Assembly: GCF_032854445.1 (NCBI RefSeq)
Contig: NC_088301.1
Coordinates: forward strand, 53,369,187 to 53,433,186
Direction of reading: 5' to 3'
From: Liolophura sinensis
Taxonomy: Eukaryota > Mollusca > Polyplacophora > Chitonida > Chitonidae
Length of the DNA: 64,000 bases
A program made the position numbers and the translations under genes. Below are positions 1-10,512 of this stretch, one piece after another (position 1 is the stretch's first letter; each line of letters starts with the position of its first letter). The notes under the pieces are model-generated. The model worked only from the letters and a program-made list of their open reading frames with translations, was not told the origin of the DNA and made no database searches.

Positions 1-699
1 CAGTTGAATTACATGACCATAAATACGAATTTAATGCAGATGACGGCTTTAACAAAAAATTTGGCATGAAAACACATCAATGTGTGTTTTTGTCCGTAAT
101 CTCTACCCACAGTTTGCAGGGTCTGTTGACACTGCCAACTGCTGAAGAGTCTGCGTCGAAACAGACATTCACATGGCAAAAAACCAGCACGCTGCCAATC
201 ACAAACTACCAAAGAACTGAGAAAGTATATGGACTTTATGGTTCACATTTTTCTACCAAATATGCATTTAAACTTGCCGGGCAATAATGGGCATTGGATA
301 AGTCAATCAACCTAAACGATCGTGTATTTTGTTCTTTACATTTGAGGAACAGATGATACTGTTGTAGTTTTATGTCACAGTCATGAGCCAAGATAATACA
401 TTAAGCTCTACACCCCTTTCAGGCATCGATCAAAGGATCTTCCAGCATGCCTTTAAACAGTCAAAAAGTATAATTTCACGTCGAAGTTTGTTTTCTTTTC
501 TTGTAGTCTTCAACGAAAGAGAATGACTAGGCTTTCCATGAATTGTAAGTGCTTTTATTCATCAAATGGTTCACAAAAAATTATATATAATAGGCTCTTT
601 AGAATTGGCCATATATTGAACCGGAAGAAACTTGCATTCATTCTAATTCTGTAGACTAATGATTCTCTCAGGTATTGCTAAAACAATATGTGGTCTGAA
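1..699. other. no gene recognised
   Basis: AT-rich sequence in which I see no convincing exon. The short open frames at 66-287 (+) and 9-212 (-) lack recognisable motifs and overlap each other. A short stretch near 200-230 (ACAAACTACCAAAGAACT) recurs near 16227-16250, so part of this region is dispersed repeat. Confidence 0.5.
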
Positions 700-1110
700 A
701 TTGCATAGATAGAAACAGACTTTGATAATTTGATAACCTAGTCAGTAATTCGATAATTGTGTTAAGTCTGTTAAAATTTTGTTAGGTGTTTGCTAAGAAA
801 ATAATCCGCTCGACATGGACACATTTAATGGCAATTTTCCTGTGCTTCAGTAGGTGTTGCCAAAAACCCAGTGTTTCTCTGAGGAATGTCTGAACGTTAA
901 CCGTGGCCATCTTTGTTCCGAAAATGTCCTGTACACGACAGCCCTTGTTTGTCATGGTGCTGTTTCCAGGTAGGCCAGGTCCATCAATTCTGATCGTTCT
1001 ACCACTGGTGGGACCTCCACATGCGGGTGTAATATGGATGTAGGAGACGAGACACATCAGGAGAAAGACCAGCAAGAAGTTTTCTTCTTTTATAGAAAAG
1101 AAAAAAGTGC
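700..1110 (-). pseudogene. decayed DDE (Tnp4-type) transposase fragment
   Basis: The minus strand encodes the C-terminal part of a PIF/Harbinger-like DDE_Tnp_4 transposase. Visible blocks are GGPTSGRTI (family G-S-x-SD block), MTNKGCRVQDIF (family MADRGF-x-IQD block), a VNVQTFL block, and RKIAIKCVHVERIIFLANT carrying the conserved HVER glutamate. Reading past a stop near 780, KILTDLTQLSNY resembles the family's usual C-terminal extension. The second catalytic Asp is replaced by Asn (TNKG where DRG or DKG is expected) and the N-terminal half is absent, so this is dead. It is a different, more decayed lineage than the transposase at 8759-10455. No ends or target duplication were found. Confidence 0.7.
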
Positions 1111-1184
1111 GTATGCTGCTTGACAAAGCATACTGAACACAAACATAAATTTAGATAAAGTGACAAGGCCTGAAATGTGAAAGT

Positions 1185-1680
1185 GTGTCTTTAATTATAT
1201 TGTATTCCGGCATAGAGTAGTATTCTGCTGGTGGGATAAGCATCATTGAGGTCTGTTCCCTTTGTATTATTTTGATGTTATTATATGTTAAATGTGATGA
1301 CAAAACAGCACGTGTAATTCTAGACCAGTTTCGTTCAGTAAATTACAATGAACATCATTGCATTTATTTTTGTAGCTATGCATTTATATAAACAGTTAGA
1401 ATAAAACCCCACCGGACTGAGATAAGTTGATGATACAATTAATGGCGTACAGCATATAAAATGAAACTATTGCAGCGCTGACATTGGGGTAGCTGGCAAG
1501 TGGTCACACTTAACTAGTGAGAAAAGACCTCTTGTCAATTTACCTTAGTTAGGATTTTATTCTAACTGTTCATGTACATGCCTAAATGGTAGCAAATTAA
1601 ACGTCCCGTTGCACCATGGCTTAAGCAGAACTAGGTAAAAAAAAAAGCAGTGATGTTAATTGCAATTTATTAGACGTAAC
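1185..1680. repeat. dispersed repeat family B, two fragments in inverted orientation
   Basis: About 1185-1440 matches the unit at 24610-24850 (shared landmarks: TTATATTGTATTC, a TGCTGGTGGGATAAGCATC-like block, ATATGTTAAATG-TGATGA-AAAC). About 1490-1680 is the same family in reverse: CCTCTTGTCAATTTACCT, GATTTTATTCTAACTGTTC, CACCATGGCTTAAGCAGAA. The two halves therefore face each other. No coding capacity is visible; it is probably a non-autonomous mobile element or a satellite derivative. Confidence 0.6.
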
Positions 1681-2424
1681 TGATTTTACGTTGGTGATTC
1701 CCCTCTGTGAAGTTCAACGCTATAATAGAAAATCCGCTTGAAGGATTGTGTTTATTATAATCAAAACGTTAATATCACATTAATATTAGAAAGTTCCAGT
1801 TTCTGGTACTAGATTCTATCTGTGTTTGATATATACGACCACTTGTTGGTTTCCTTTGCTTCACTTTGAGATGAGTACACATGTTGGTTTGCAAACATCA
1901 CATTTCCCTTTAGAAATCAAAAACTATCGATGCTATCTACACTTCGGACGACTAAGGGAATACGTGTATACCAAACATATGGGCAGGTACGAGTGGTAAA
2001 TCTCAGTGAAATTTCTGGGTTGGATCAAATGACAGTGAAGCTGAGCATTACGTAAAAACAGCTCATGTAGCCTTTGAGCCAAGATACGGGCATTGTATTC
2101 ATCGTTTTTTCTTAGATCGACAGTCTGGATACATGAACAGTTGCAGTAAATAGTTTGATAATAAAAACTAGCATGGTGTACGATTTGTATACCGATTTCA
2201 TTCATTTGCATAGAACATTTGCAAACTTGCCTTATTTATTTATTTCATTCTCAAGAATATTTCATGGCCACGGAGGCCCTCATTGAAAACTTTTTGTCTC
2301 TTTCTCTTTGCATGAATCCTCCCTAATTTCTTTTCCTTACCTTAAAAAAAGATTGTATTTTATGAATGGAATTGCATAACTTAGAGTACAATAGAGCTTT
2401 ACTGATTGCTATTAACATTTTTTT
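1681..2424. other. no gene; small SINE tail remnant
   Basis: Non-coding. Around 2233-2275 there is TTATTTATTTATTTC followed by TCTCAAGAATATTTCA, the minus-strand 3' end of the SINE-2 family seen at 17170-17430. The rest is unassigned. Confidence 0.5.
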
Positions 2425-2625
2425 GTTTACCTAAATCAGCTGTAGCCATGGTGCTAAGGGGCGTTAAATTTCTGCTGTTTAAGCATTCACACGATCAGTT
2501 ATAATAAAATATCAACTGAGGTAAATTGACAAGAGGTCAAATTTCACAGGTGACGTGTGGGCATTTCCAAAGTGTCATCCTACATTACTACTCTAGTTTT
2601 GTTTGCTCTGCTGTAGTATGTTATA
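2425..2625 (+). repeat. dispersed repeat family B copy
   Basis: Contains GCCATGGTGCTAAGG, then TTTAAGCATTCACACGA, then ACTGAGGTAAATTGACAAGAGGTC and TTTTGTTTGCTCTGCTGTA, in the same order as the copy at 24800-24990. Confidence 0.6.
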
Positions 2626-5600
2626 TTAAACAAGACTAAACAGAGTTTGCTGTTTAAAAGATAGACTGTTGACAACGAAACCCAATGATTGAAGTACCCT
2701 TACATTTGAAGGCCAAAAACGAAGGGCAAAAAAATTTCGAATAGCCAGCACGCACCTGGCCTGAGGTTCGAGTGTATGAAATATGGCGGACATGGGTTCG
2801 ACGTCTCAATTTAAAATTTTCAGTGATTGGATTAATGTTAGAAGAGAGTTTGGAATAATTTGTGGGCTCTTATGGGGTGTATACCAGACACTGGGATGGA
2901 CGCGATTATGCAGAGGTAAGCGAAATTTTCCTGCTGGGTGAGATGTATGCCATGTATGAATTAACAACGGCTCGATGAGCTAAATAGTGGCTGGAATTTG
3001 GAACATTCTCCCGCCACTGATGTGGTTTCTTGCGGCAAGAGGAAAGGAAGGATATATGTAGTATTAAGCAACATTCTATGAATCATCGGATAAACAAAGG
3101 CTACATCCCAGCTTAAAACGGCATTTTCTCTGGACCCATGTCGAAAGAATCCGTTGAAAGCCCTAGTGCCGTTTATACATTTCTTTACACCAGCATGGCA
3201 TTGATATTTAACGGTTTTATACCTTCAGGAGGCTCTATGCGGTTTTGTTTTTATTTACCGTTTCACTGAAAATACCCATCATTTCCGAGAATTTGCGGGA
3301 AGTTATCCTCTACTCAACAGTTCACTAGTATAAGTGATATACTGTTGAACTGATTTAAGCAACTATAAAAAGTTTAACCAGCACACATAACCGGTGAAAT
3401 AATGACACTTTATAAAAGACCATATCATGAAGGCATTTTTATCTTAGTGAGGGTTTACCACCAATCTAAAATACTACAAATACAAATCTACAATATAATA
3501 GAGCTGAGCAGATTCTTATCCACTCTTACATGGTATGTGATCGTCGAATTTTTACATGTAAGGTTTTGTATTTTTGTGATCTGCTTTGAATATCCATGTG
3601 TGTTATGAGTAGCCTAACAGTAGGTACAATTATCTCCATTCTGTATCTTATGGATGAAAACATATACGATGTGTCATGAAAAGCGGTATACAGAAAAGGT
3701 TAAACTGCTAATATCCATGCTTAGATCCTAACAACTGATCTTAATCTACTAGGTCACCTCTTTATTGATTTAGTGTCAGGAAAACAATGCCAGCAAGGGA
3801 ATGTTGCTAGAGAAGGAGAGACATTTCGAAATGTTTCCACGCTTGGTACAGTGGCTCTGACATTGCCGAAAGGGCACCTGTCGCCAAACGCCGAGAGCGT
3901 CACTGTTAAATGAGTAAGGATAGTTTTGTCACAAAGCACAGTTTGCCAGTAGGCTGTATTAACGTCACATATGCTGCTTATTATTTTTGAGCCGAATGTA
4001 TGATATTACGGTAAATAATACTGTCGTTAAATTCGAGAGGACTCGCATTGTGAGACATACACCTACGCTTATAACTGCTCAAACGGGTTCCCTGTAATCA
4101 AAGTCTTCCATTACTGTGTCAACTTAAGGCGGTGTTGACGTGCCTCAGAACTTGAGAAACATTCAAGCCTTTAATATAAATGTCACTGTACTGGTGCTCA
4201 ATAATACAACAGAAACTATAATGCCTTTATTTCTTTCTATAAACATCTCCACAGTTCTCCAGGGAACTCCCAGAATCACAAATTTCAGATTGAGTTTCTG
4301 AATGTTTCTTTTGGATTCCATTAGTGATTTGCATGAAAAATTACATTCTGCAAAGGGTGGTAGTTATGGTATAAATGTGGTATCAAATAGTACTTAACCT
4401 TGCAACCAACATACTGCATACACTCTCCCCCCTCCTCACCTTCACTAAGATTGTTATGGTTGTAAATACATAATAACTCCAGGTAAGGTGTATGATTCCC
4501 CTACGATCACGTCGCCATTCCATGAGGCCAACACCGGATTTCTTCTGTTAGACGTGACACACACTGTCGTCGCTCCTCTGCTGTAGTATATTGCATCCAA
4601 AACAATAAAAGCGAACCTTGCTTGCCTCATCTTATGCGAACACATTGCTTTCTTTACAGCAAAGATAAGTTTGTGTAGCCGTCAACAGCGTAATGTCTTT
4701 GGTACATCAAATCCAGGACGTATTAGATATTCATACACCAGCCACCTCCAGCCGTTGGGTATACATTAAAGATCGGTGGCCGACAGATTGGGAAGTCGTT
4801 AACTGCTACCAGCTTGCGTGTTAAATTGAACTTTGAGAAATTTCTTTCGCCTTGACGGTTGTTCGTGTTGAAGACTCTTTGAAGCTCATCTCATATGACG
4901 TCACACTTTGCTAAATCATCACTGCCGATATAGGCCGTTTCCGGTTTTCTCGGCTATTGTGGTAAAAATACGACTGTCATTAGCGTGACAGAGGAAGTGT
5001 GAGGTACTTACAGACGGGAAAAACGTCACCTTTGAGAGTTTTACAATCCTGGGGAAAGGCGGGAAACATTTTGTTGAATCATTGATAAATGTCTCTGTAA
5101 CATCTAGCCAAACAATCTGGCATCACCTTGTCCTTTTGAAGATTTTTGCGGATTACTGTTATAGAGAATATATAAGTTCGTCTTAATCTGCATGTCGAGC
5201 TTCCTCCTCGGGCCACCTCTATCCAAAAAGGCAAAGTTTAGATAAATCGTTGTCAATACGCATTTCACTGAGAGCTGTCTATATGGACAGACTTTTTTGG
5301 CTTTGATGAAACTATATAATTTCTTTCCCTATACATTGTTCTTGCGGCTGTGTATACTTTAACGGAACTTTGTTAAACGCAGAACCTTGTTGTGGTGAAC
5401 CCTGGATTAGTGTCATGTTATGTCTGGTAATGTTAACATTTCAGTAAGGTACATTTTAAGAAAAGAGAAAGAAAACATCATTTTCTTCAGCTTCTACTAT
5501 TTGTTCATATAATGAACTAACATTTCTCAATAGTTATACAAACTCAGGTAATGAAATCCTTCCTACAACTTGGTAGAGGAAGTTTGCATTGTGTACAAAA

Positions 5601-5861
5601 TCACGGTGTCAGACGTGAAGTTTTTTATCATCATTCTATATCATGCAAACCTTGGACAATACCTTGAATATTAATTGTTTATTTAGTAGTTCTAGTGTGA
5701 ATGGTCATAATATGGTTATAACATAAGAACTTTCATTCCTATAAAATGCCCGCGAAATGATCGCACATCAAATGAAAAATATTAAATCATAGTCAAATCA
5801 TGAGAATTAATTAGGACTTTATTGTCGAACTCAAAACATTTGCCTCTTAATAATTCCTATG
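2626..5861. other. no gene recognised
   Basis: About 3.2 kb of AT-rich sequence. The open frames here (3402-3608 +, 3754-3939 -, 4454-4645 -) are short, show no family motif and are not bounded by convincing splice sites. I see no RNA gene. Confidence 0.45.
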
Positions 5862-5890
5862 CCCCCCCCCCCCCCCAACACACACACACA
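5862..5890. repeat. poly-C tract followed by (CA)n microsatellite
   Basis: A run of 15 C is followed by about six CA units. It is simple sequence, prone to slippage, and creates a spurious proline-rich frame. Confidence 0.9.
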
Positions 5891-6429
5891 AACGTGAAAT
5901 TTACTAACTACACCGGCCAAGGTGGTTGCATAAAAAGTTGTTGGTGTTGCTTTTTTTCCTATCTTTTAGTTAAAATTGAGCAAGACGGTATAAAAACGCA
6001 CCCAGCCTATTATAAAAAGACACAGCAGTATCTCAAACCTAATGAAGATTTGTCGACCACAGCAGTCTGGTCTGATGATGTTCTGTATCGATAAAAAGTT
6101 TGCGACATCCCTGTGACCAAAGCCAAGGGAGATTTCAAACTCATATCCACCCAGGTCAGAAAGGAAAACCTCAGTCGCGACCACATGTGTTCTTTTAAGC
6201 ACCACTTTTCACATCTACAACTCACAGGTAAGGGGAGCTTACTCCTTTAAATATAGCTGTCAAAACAGAGATTCTGGCAACATCCGGCAACCAAAATGGT
6301 GTTAATTAAAGTATATGGTGACCGTTTCATACTAGATTTCATCCGGTTGCGTGTGGACCATTCGTCCAATATGACAATTTCATCGCCACCCTATTTTTAC
6401 CCGTTATGTTCCTGTCTTTTGTACCGCCA

Positions 6430-6736
6430 ACTTTATATTTCGGATCGGGCGCCCGACAGCACAGTTGGTAGAGCGTCCGCTTCGGGAGGCAGGGTCAATC
6501 CTGGGTTGGCTCACACCTAAGGCCTTAAAAGAGGAAGTTGTAGCTTCTTGGTTGAACCGTTTCAGTGTAATGACTCGGGTGCGACAGTTTACTTGCCTTC
6601 GGTAAGTAGTCTCAGTGAAGCAGCACTAGACAAAAGAGCGTCTAGTGCACCCTAAGGACTCCTTCGTCGTCATATGACTGAAAATTTCTAAGTACGACGT
6701 TAAATCCCAAGCACTCATTCACTCACTTTATATTTC
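6430..6736 (+). mobile_element. complete tRNA-derived SINE (SINE-1) with 12-bp target duplication
   Basis: A tRNA-like head carries box A (CAGTTGGTAGAGC, 6462-6474) and box B (GGGTCAATCC, 6492-6501). An unrelated body follows, and the element ends in TTAAATCCCAAGCACTCATTCACTC. The element (6442-6724) lies between two identical copies of ACTTTATATTTC at 6430-6441 and 6725-6736, a perfect target-site duplication, so insertion is fairly recent. It has no protein of its own and would depend on LINE machinery. The tail is the same sequence found alone at 39967-39990 (+) and 59563-59589 (-). Confidence 0.9.
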
Positions 6737-7254
6737 AGTTATCCTGTAAAGTTTCTGCTAATATTGTGCAATACAACTAGAATGGAAAAGGCCTCTTTTA
6801 CGTCATCAAAAGTGCTTATATATTACATAACACAATTAATTTCTTGTAATTTATATGTAGCGGTATGAAAGCTTTAATTAGGTCTGAGTAACAACGCAAA
6901 TTTTGCCCAACTATGAACTCATTTGAATACGTAGAGTACACATGCTGCTCCGCATCTACGTGTCGAAACAGGTATTGGCGGCTGGTATACGAATATCGCC
7001 TAGATTTCTATACCCGTGGTGCAGAAAACCAAACTGGACGTTTCGGGTCAATAATCAATGGGTCATTGAGCTCTACATGAATTGAAATACACTTTTGGCT
7101 GACTTATACTTGTCCATATGTGAATATGACTATTTGTAAAAAAAATATAAAAGAGTTATCTGAGAAAAGATAAAGACAAAAACAATAAATATGTTTAAAT
7201 TTGACCTTTTCTTTTATTTTAAAAATTGTCATGATATGTCCACGGTTGGTTGTT
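6737..7254. other. no gene recognised
   Basis: AT-rich spacer between the SINE and the tandem repeats. Nothing coding or structured was seen. Confidence 0.5.
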
Positions 7255-7690
7255 ATGAGTCTTGACCCTGGGCGGTGCAGAGGTCAAATCATTTTAAGTC
7301 GGGCTGTCGACAAGACAATGACAAGCCCTCAAATCAAGCATTCAAACAACAGTTGAATATCAAAGTTCACATCATCAACAAAGTCAAAGTTATCTCATCA
7401 TCAGTATTGATCCTGCGCGGTGCAGAGGTCAAACTTTAAAACTTTAAATTTGAAATTCACACCATCGACAAAATCAAAGTTAAACTCATAATCAGTAATA
7501 GTACCGGTATTGACACTGGGCGGTGCAGAGATCAAATTTCAACACTTTCCATTCCAAATTCACATCATCAACAAAATCAAAGTTATTCTCATCATCAGTA
7601 TTCACTAATTGACCCTGGGCGGTGCAGCGGTCAAATTTCAACATTTTCCATTCCAAATTCACATCATCAACAAAATCAAAGTTCTTTAGA
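7255..7690 (-). repeat. four tandem ~100-bp repeats, period 99 between the best copies
   Basis: Each copy starts near TTGACCCTGGGCGGTGCAG (about 7263, 7407, 7510, 7609), continues with GGTCAAATTTCAACA and TTCCAAATTCACATCATCAAC, and ends near AAAATCAAAGTT. The last two copies are nearly identical and in register. The first two are diverged, and the first has an inserted stretch. On the minus strand the 99-bp period keeps one frame open (unit begins FDFVDDVNLEWK), but there is no supported gene around it. It lies downstream of the retroelement fragment at 7691-7812 and may be part of that element's 3' region. Confidence 0.75.
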
Positions 7691-7812
7691 AGACGTAAAC
7701 CAAAGCAAACCGCCACACATAGTGTAAGTTAGGAGCTCAGCACAAACAGCAGCCGTGAACAATGCCAACAACCAATAAGGCGGGTAAATGAGGCTAGCCA
7801 GCCAAAACTCTC
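7691..7812 (-). mobile_element. probable 3' continuation of the interrupted Ngaro/DIRS retrotransposon
   Basis: Read on the minus strand, this segment stays open for about 35 codons from the left end of the inner transposon (ESFGWLAS start). It would follow directly on the retroelement ORF that stops at the other end of that transposon, near 10555. The assignment rests on the nested-insertion model: the retroelement reads up to 10555, the DNA transposon occupies 7813-10554, and retroelement sequence should resume here. No independent motif confirms it. Confidence 0.4.
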
Positions 7813-7857
7813 CCGCCAGGGGGAGCCGCTGTCCATGAATGGTAGTGGTTCAACATG
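7813..7857 (+). repeat. left terminal inverted repeat of the DNA transposon
   Basis: Aligned with the right end read in reverse, about 32 of 45 positions match by eye, including AGGGGG, GTC-ATGA and TTCAAC-ATGGC. The last three bases are the start codon of the SAP gene. Confidence 0.65.
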
Positions 7858-8547
7858 GCTACTTCCACGTATGCTGGCTGGACAGTGACTAAATTAAAAG
7901 TTGAGTTATCGCAGAGAGGGGCAGCATTGTCAGGTCGGAAGGAAGCACTGATTGAAAGGTTTGTAGTCTTTTAGTTTGATGTTTTATGCAATTGTTTTTC
8001 AAATATCACACTGTTTTGGCATGAAAGATACGTGTCAGAGTCGGTGTTGTTGTTGTAATTTACATGTAGCTAGGCCTACGTTGTACACGTGGTAAAAGAA
8101 AATATGGTTTTAAAAAAAATGGATATAACCATAAAAGTCATGGTTGTTGATCAGCACTTCTGCTAGTGTTCCTATCCCCAGTTTTCAGATAATTCTTTTT
8201 TTTCTGCCCTTGTTAATTATAGGCTTGAAGCGTATGACAGAAACAGAAATTTTCAAAGTGAAAACACCATTATTCTTCCCGACCAGTGCGTGCCTAACTG
8301 GCCTAAGGAAGGTTTCAAGCAACTTGTTCCAGAACATAAGGTCTTGCTTCCAAAAGTTACTGCCACACAAGTCGAAGGTTACTTCAAATATAGGATTGCA
8401 GTGGACAACAACATGACGCAGGATTTGAAAGCTCTTGAGAAGGGAAAGAGACTAGTCGAAAGCCAGCGTATTACAGCCTGCAGCACACACATTACAAAAT
8501 GTGACGTGTATTTCACAGGCATTGTTAAGGCTGCTATGAAGAAAAAG
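7855..8547 (+). CDS. SAP-domain protein, two exons, 3' part missing (ISL2EU second-gene fragment)
   Basis: Exon 1 is 7855-7958 (donor AAAG|GTTTGT). Exon 2 is 8223-8547 (acceptor TTAATTATAG, donor AAG|GTGAGT). The splice joins in frame and gives 143 codons. Residues 1-45 form a SAP domain: WTVTKLKVELSQRGA, then SGRKEALIERLEAYDRN, spanning the intron. SAP domains bind DNA. Downstream comes a region with WPKEGF, YFKYR, D-KALEKGKRLVES and YFTGIVKAAMKKK. I recall this pattern from molluscan SWIM-finger/YqaJ-recombinase-like proteins, where it precedes the SWIM finger. Here no SWIM (CxC..CxH) or YqaJ exon follows before the convergent transposase ends at 8759, so the gene is truncated. If the last intron is retained, translation stops at 8554-8556 after two more residues. 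The start codon lies in the terminal repeat. Confidence 0.65.
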
Positions 8548-8758
8548 GTGAGTTAATTTTATATTTTTGACATCTATGATAATTTGAGGTCCAGTCTTTT
8601 CTGTAGACAAGTTCCAGGTCGCTGCATTCCAGCCAGGCCTTATCCCGCAGTATCAAACAAATCGTGGTATGGGTGAATACCTTGAAATTATCTTGATACT
8701 GTCCACACACACCCAAAATACCCCCAAAGAATTCAATAAATTATTTAAATTTTAAGTT
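8548..8758. other. spacer between the convergent transposon genes, probable internal deletion junction
   Basis: It starts with a good donor (GTGAGT) that has no partner exon on this side. It contains AATAAA (+) at 8735-8740. A minus-strand AATAAA (read from 8763 to 8758) overlaps the transposase stop. Both genes lose expected 3' sequence at this spacer. Confidence 0.5.
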
Positions 8759-10455
8759 TTATTTTATAAAAAAAGGGAAGAAAAGGCTTGCTGGAAGTTC
8801 TTTCCGAAGAATTTTGAAGGTTTTGCCCAAGCCTATAACCCTCTCAACGTGTATTCGTTTTGAGGCAATACGTCGGTCATGTATGACATCAGTTGGCTCC
8901 AACTGTGATTTTCCCTTTAACATTGTTGGGGTATTTACAAACACATCCTGATTGGCAAAAAGATCTTGAACTAAAATCCCTCTATCTGCCATGATGCTAT
9001 CGTTCGGACTAAACATATCTCCGTTAAGTAAAGCTGATCTTTCTATGATCTGTCTATCACTGGCAGAACCTTCATAGCTTTCACTTACAAAACTAACTAG
9101 CCCGCGAGGGGTACATCCAATCATGGTCTTCAAAGTATTCCTGTTTTTGTAAGTGGAGAATGTCACACTCTGAGCATTCACATGAGCTGGTTTGGCAATA
9201 GGTACCTCTGTAGCGTCTAACACAACTCTTGTTGACCCGAACTGTTTAGCAAAACTTTTTGGCATAGTTTGTTGAACAACAGACTTTGGTGGCCACAAAC
9301 TTATTTCTTTCAGTTGGAAGTAAAGAAAGTTAATCCACTTGTTTACTAAGAATGAAACTGTGCTTTCACTAATGCTGAACAAAATGCTAAGTTCTCTGTC
9401 TTCTTTGGCTTGTCTCAGTTTCATTAAAACTAAAAAGAGTTGATCCACTAGCTCTAAAAGTGTGCACTTAAAATCTAGATGATAGACAGCTGGGCACAGT
9501 AGATTAAATATCAACATGAAATGATTGTAATCATCCATCCCTGTGTAATATTGAACAGCTCTTGGATTGTTCTCGTATTTACGCACAGACATTCTACAGT
9601 CAAAATCTGACAGAAGACTACATTCTACTGCAGCATCACAGGATTTTGGTGTGAGTTCAATCGGTTCTTCAGCTGTAATGTCTGGATCTGGAGATTCTGT
9701 TTCAAGCTCAACTTCATTTCCAATGTCTGCTATGACATTCCTTCCAACACAGTCAAGAGAAATTGTCTTCTTCTCATGCCTTAACTTCCTTCGCAAGGAC
9801 GATGCAGACAGAGCACCAGAAAATTTGAAGATGGAGGGCACAGCATCTGGCTTTAACCTCTTTCTTTTTCCTGAAATAAAACAGAATACCAAACAGTAAT
9901 AAAGAATTGTGGATTGGTTGTATACATGTACATGCACATGTTGAAATTGTATGTTGCATTTAGTCACACAGAACCTAAATAACAAAGTCACATGCACAAA
10001 ATCAATCTACAACTGTCAGTAAAAAAGAATACAGTAATGAGGAAGGTAATCGCTTTTCACAAGCTGTCAGTATGACGTATGGATCGAGAGTTTGTATACT
10101 AAAACAACAACAACAACATTACTGGCCTTGTGACAAGATTAGATTTGTTTTATTGTCCATGAGAAAGCGGAATTCAGCTGTGGAGTGTAAAAACAATATT
10201 TCAGGATATGATTCGATTATGGACAAGCTGTATGTTTCAAATAAACAAACCTAGATATGAGCTCTCGAAGTAGTCGGCATCAGTGAAGTGGTCCCCGCAC
10301 ACACGATCACACGGACCTGGCTCCCACACCTTTTTAGTAACAGGATCGATCCTTCTTATCGCCACATTCCACCTTTGTCTTAACAGCTTGTTTCTCGGAA
10401 AAGTATGGCCTGCAGATGCATTTTTACACTGAGGCACACAGCGATACTGTGGCAT
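8759..10455 (-). CDS. THAP-domain DDE transposase, two exons, 438 aa
   Basis: Exon 1 is 10455-10251 (donor CTAG|GTTTGT) and exon 2 is 9870-8759 (acceptor TTTATTTCAG), joined in frame. Residues 1-83 are a THAP zinc-binding domain: ligands C6, C10, C53 and H56 (CGDH) and a closing AVPSIF motif (78-83). After a linker and a helical region, a DDE_Tnp_4 catalytic domain follows: D287 (VVLDATE), the YKNRNTLK and GSASD blocks, D364 (MADRG) and E411 (RIHVERVIG). All three catalytic residues and the zinc ligands are present with no frameshift. It should bind the element's ends and cut and paste it. The start MPQYRCVPQC is the usual THAP start; an in-frame ATG five codons upstream is less likely. After LRKELP the protein ends in SLFFPFFIK, where the family normally runs some 30 residues further, so the C-terminus is probably lost. 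A domesticated host gene is less likely because of the terminal repeats. Confidence 0.85.
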
Positions 10456-10476
10456 TATCACCGAGTTCACTCGCTA

Positions 10477-10512
10477 TCACTCATCGTGTTTACTGCCTAA
10501 TGCGTCCGCCAT
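10477..10512 (-). other. 11-codon upstream ORF in the transposase leader
   Basis: ATGGCG... runs 11 codons (MADALGSKHDE) to TGA and ends about 20 bases before the THAP start. Its ATG sits in the terminal repeat at the position corresponding to the SAP start codon on the other side. Such uORFs usually lower translation of the main frame; that effect is inference here. Confidence 0.5.

Noticed and set aside
8759-10455. THAP protein as a domesticated host gene
   Set aside because: Terminal inverted repeats, a convergent partner gene and a DDE triad typical of transposases fit a transposon better.
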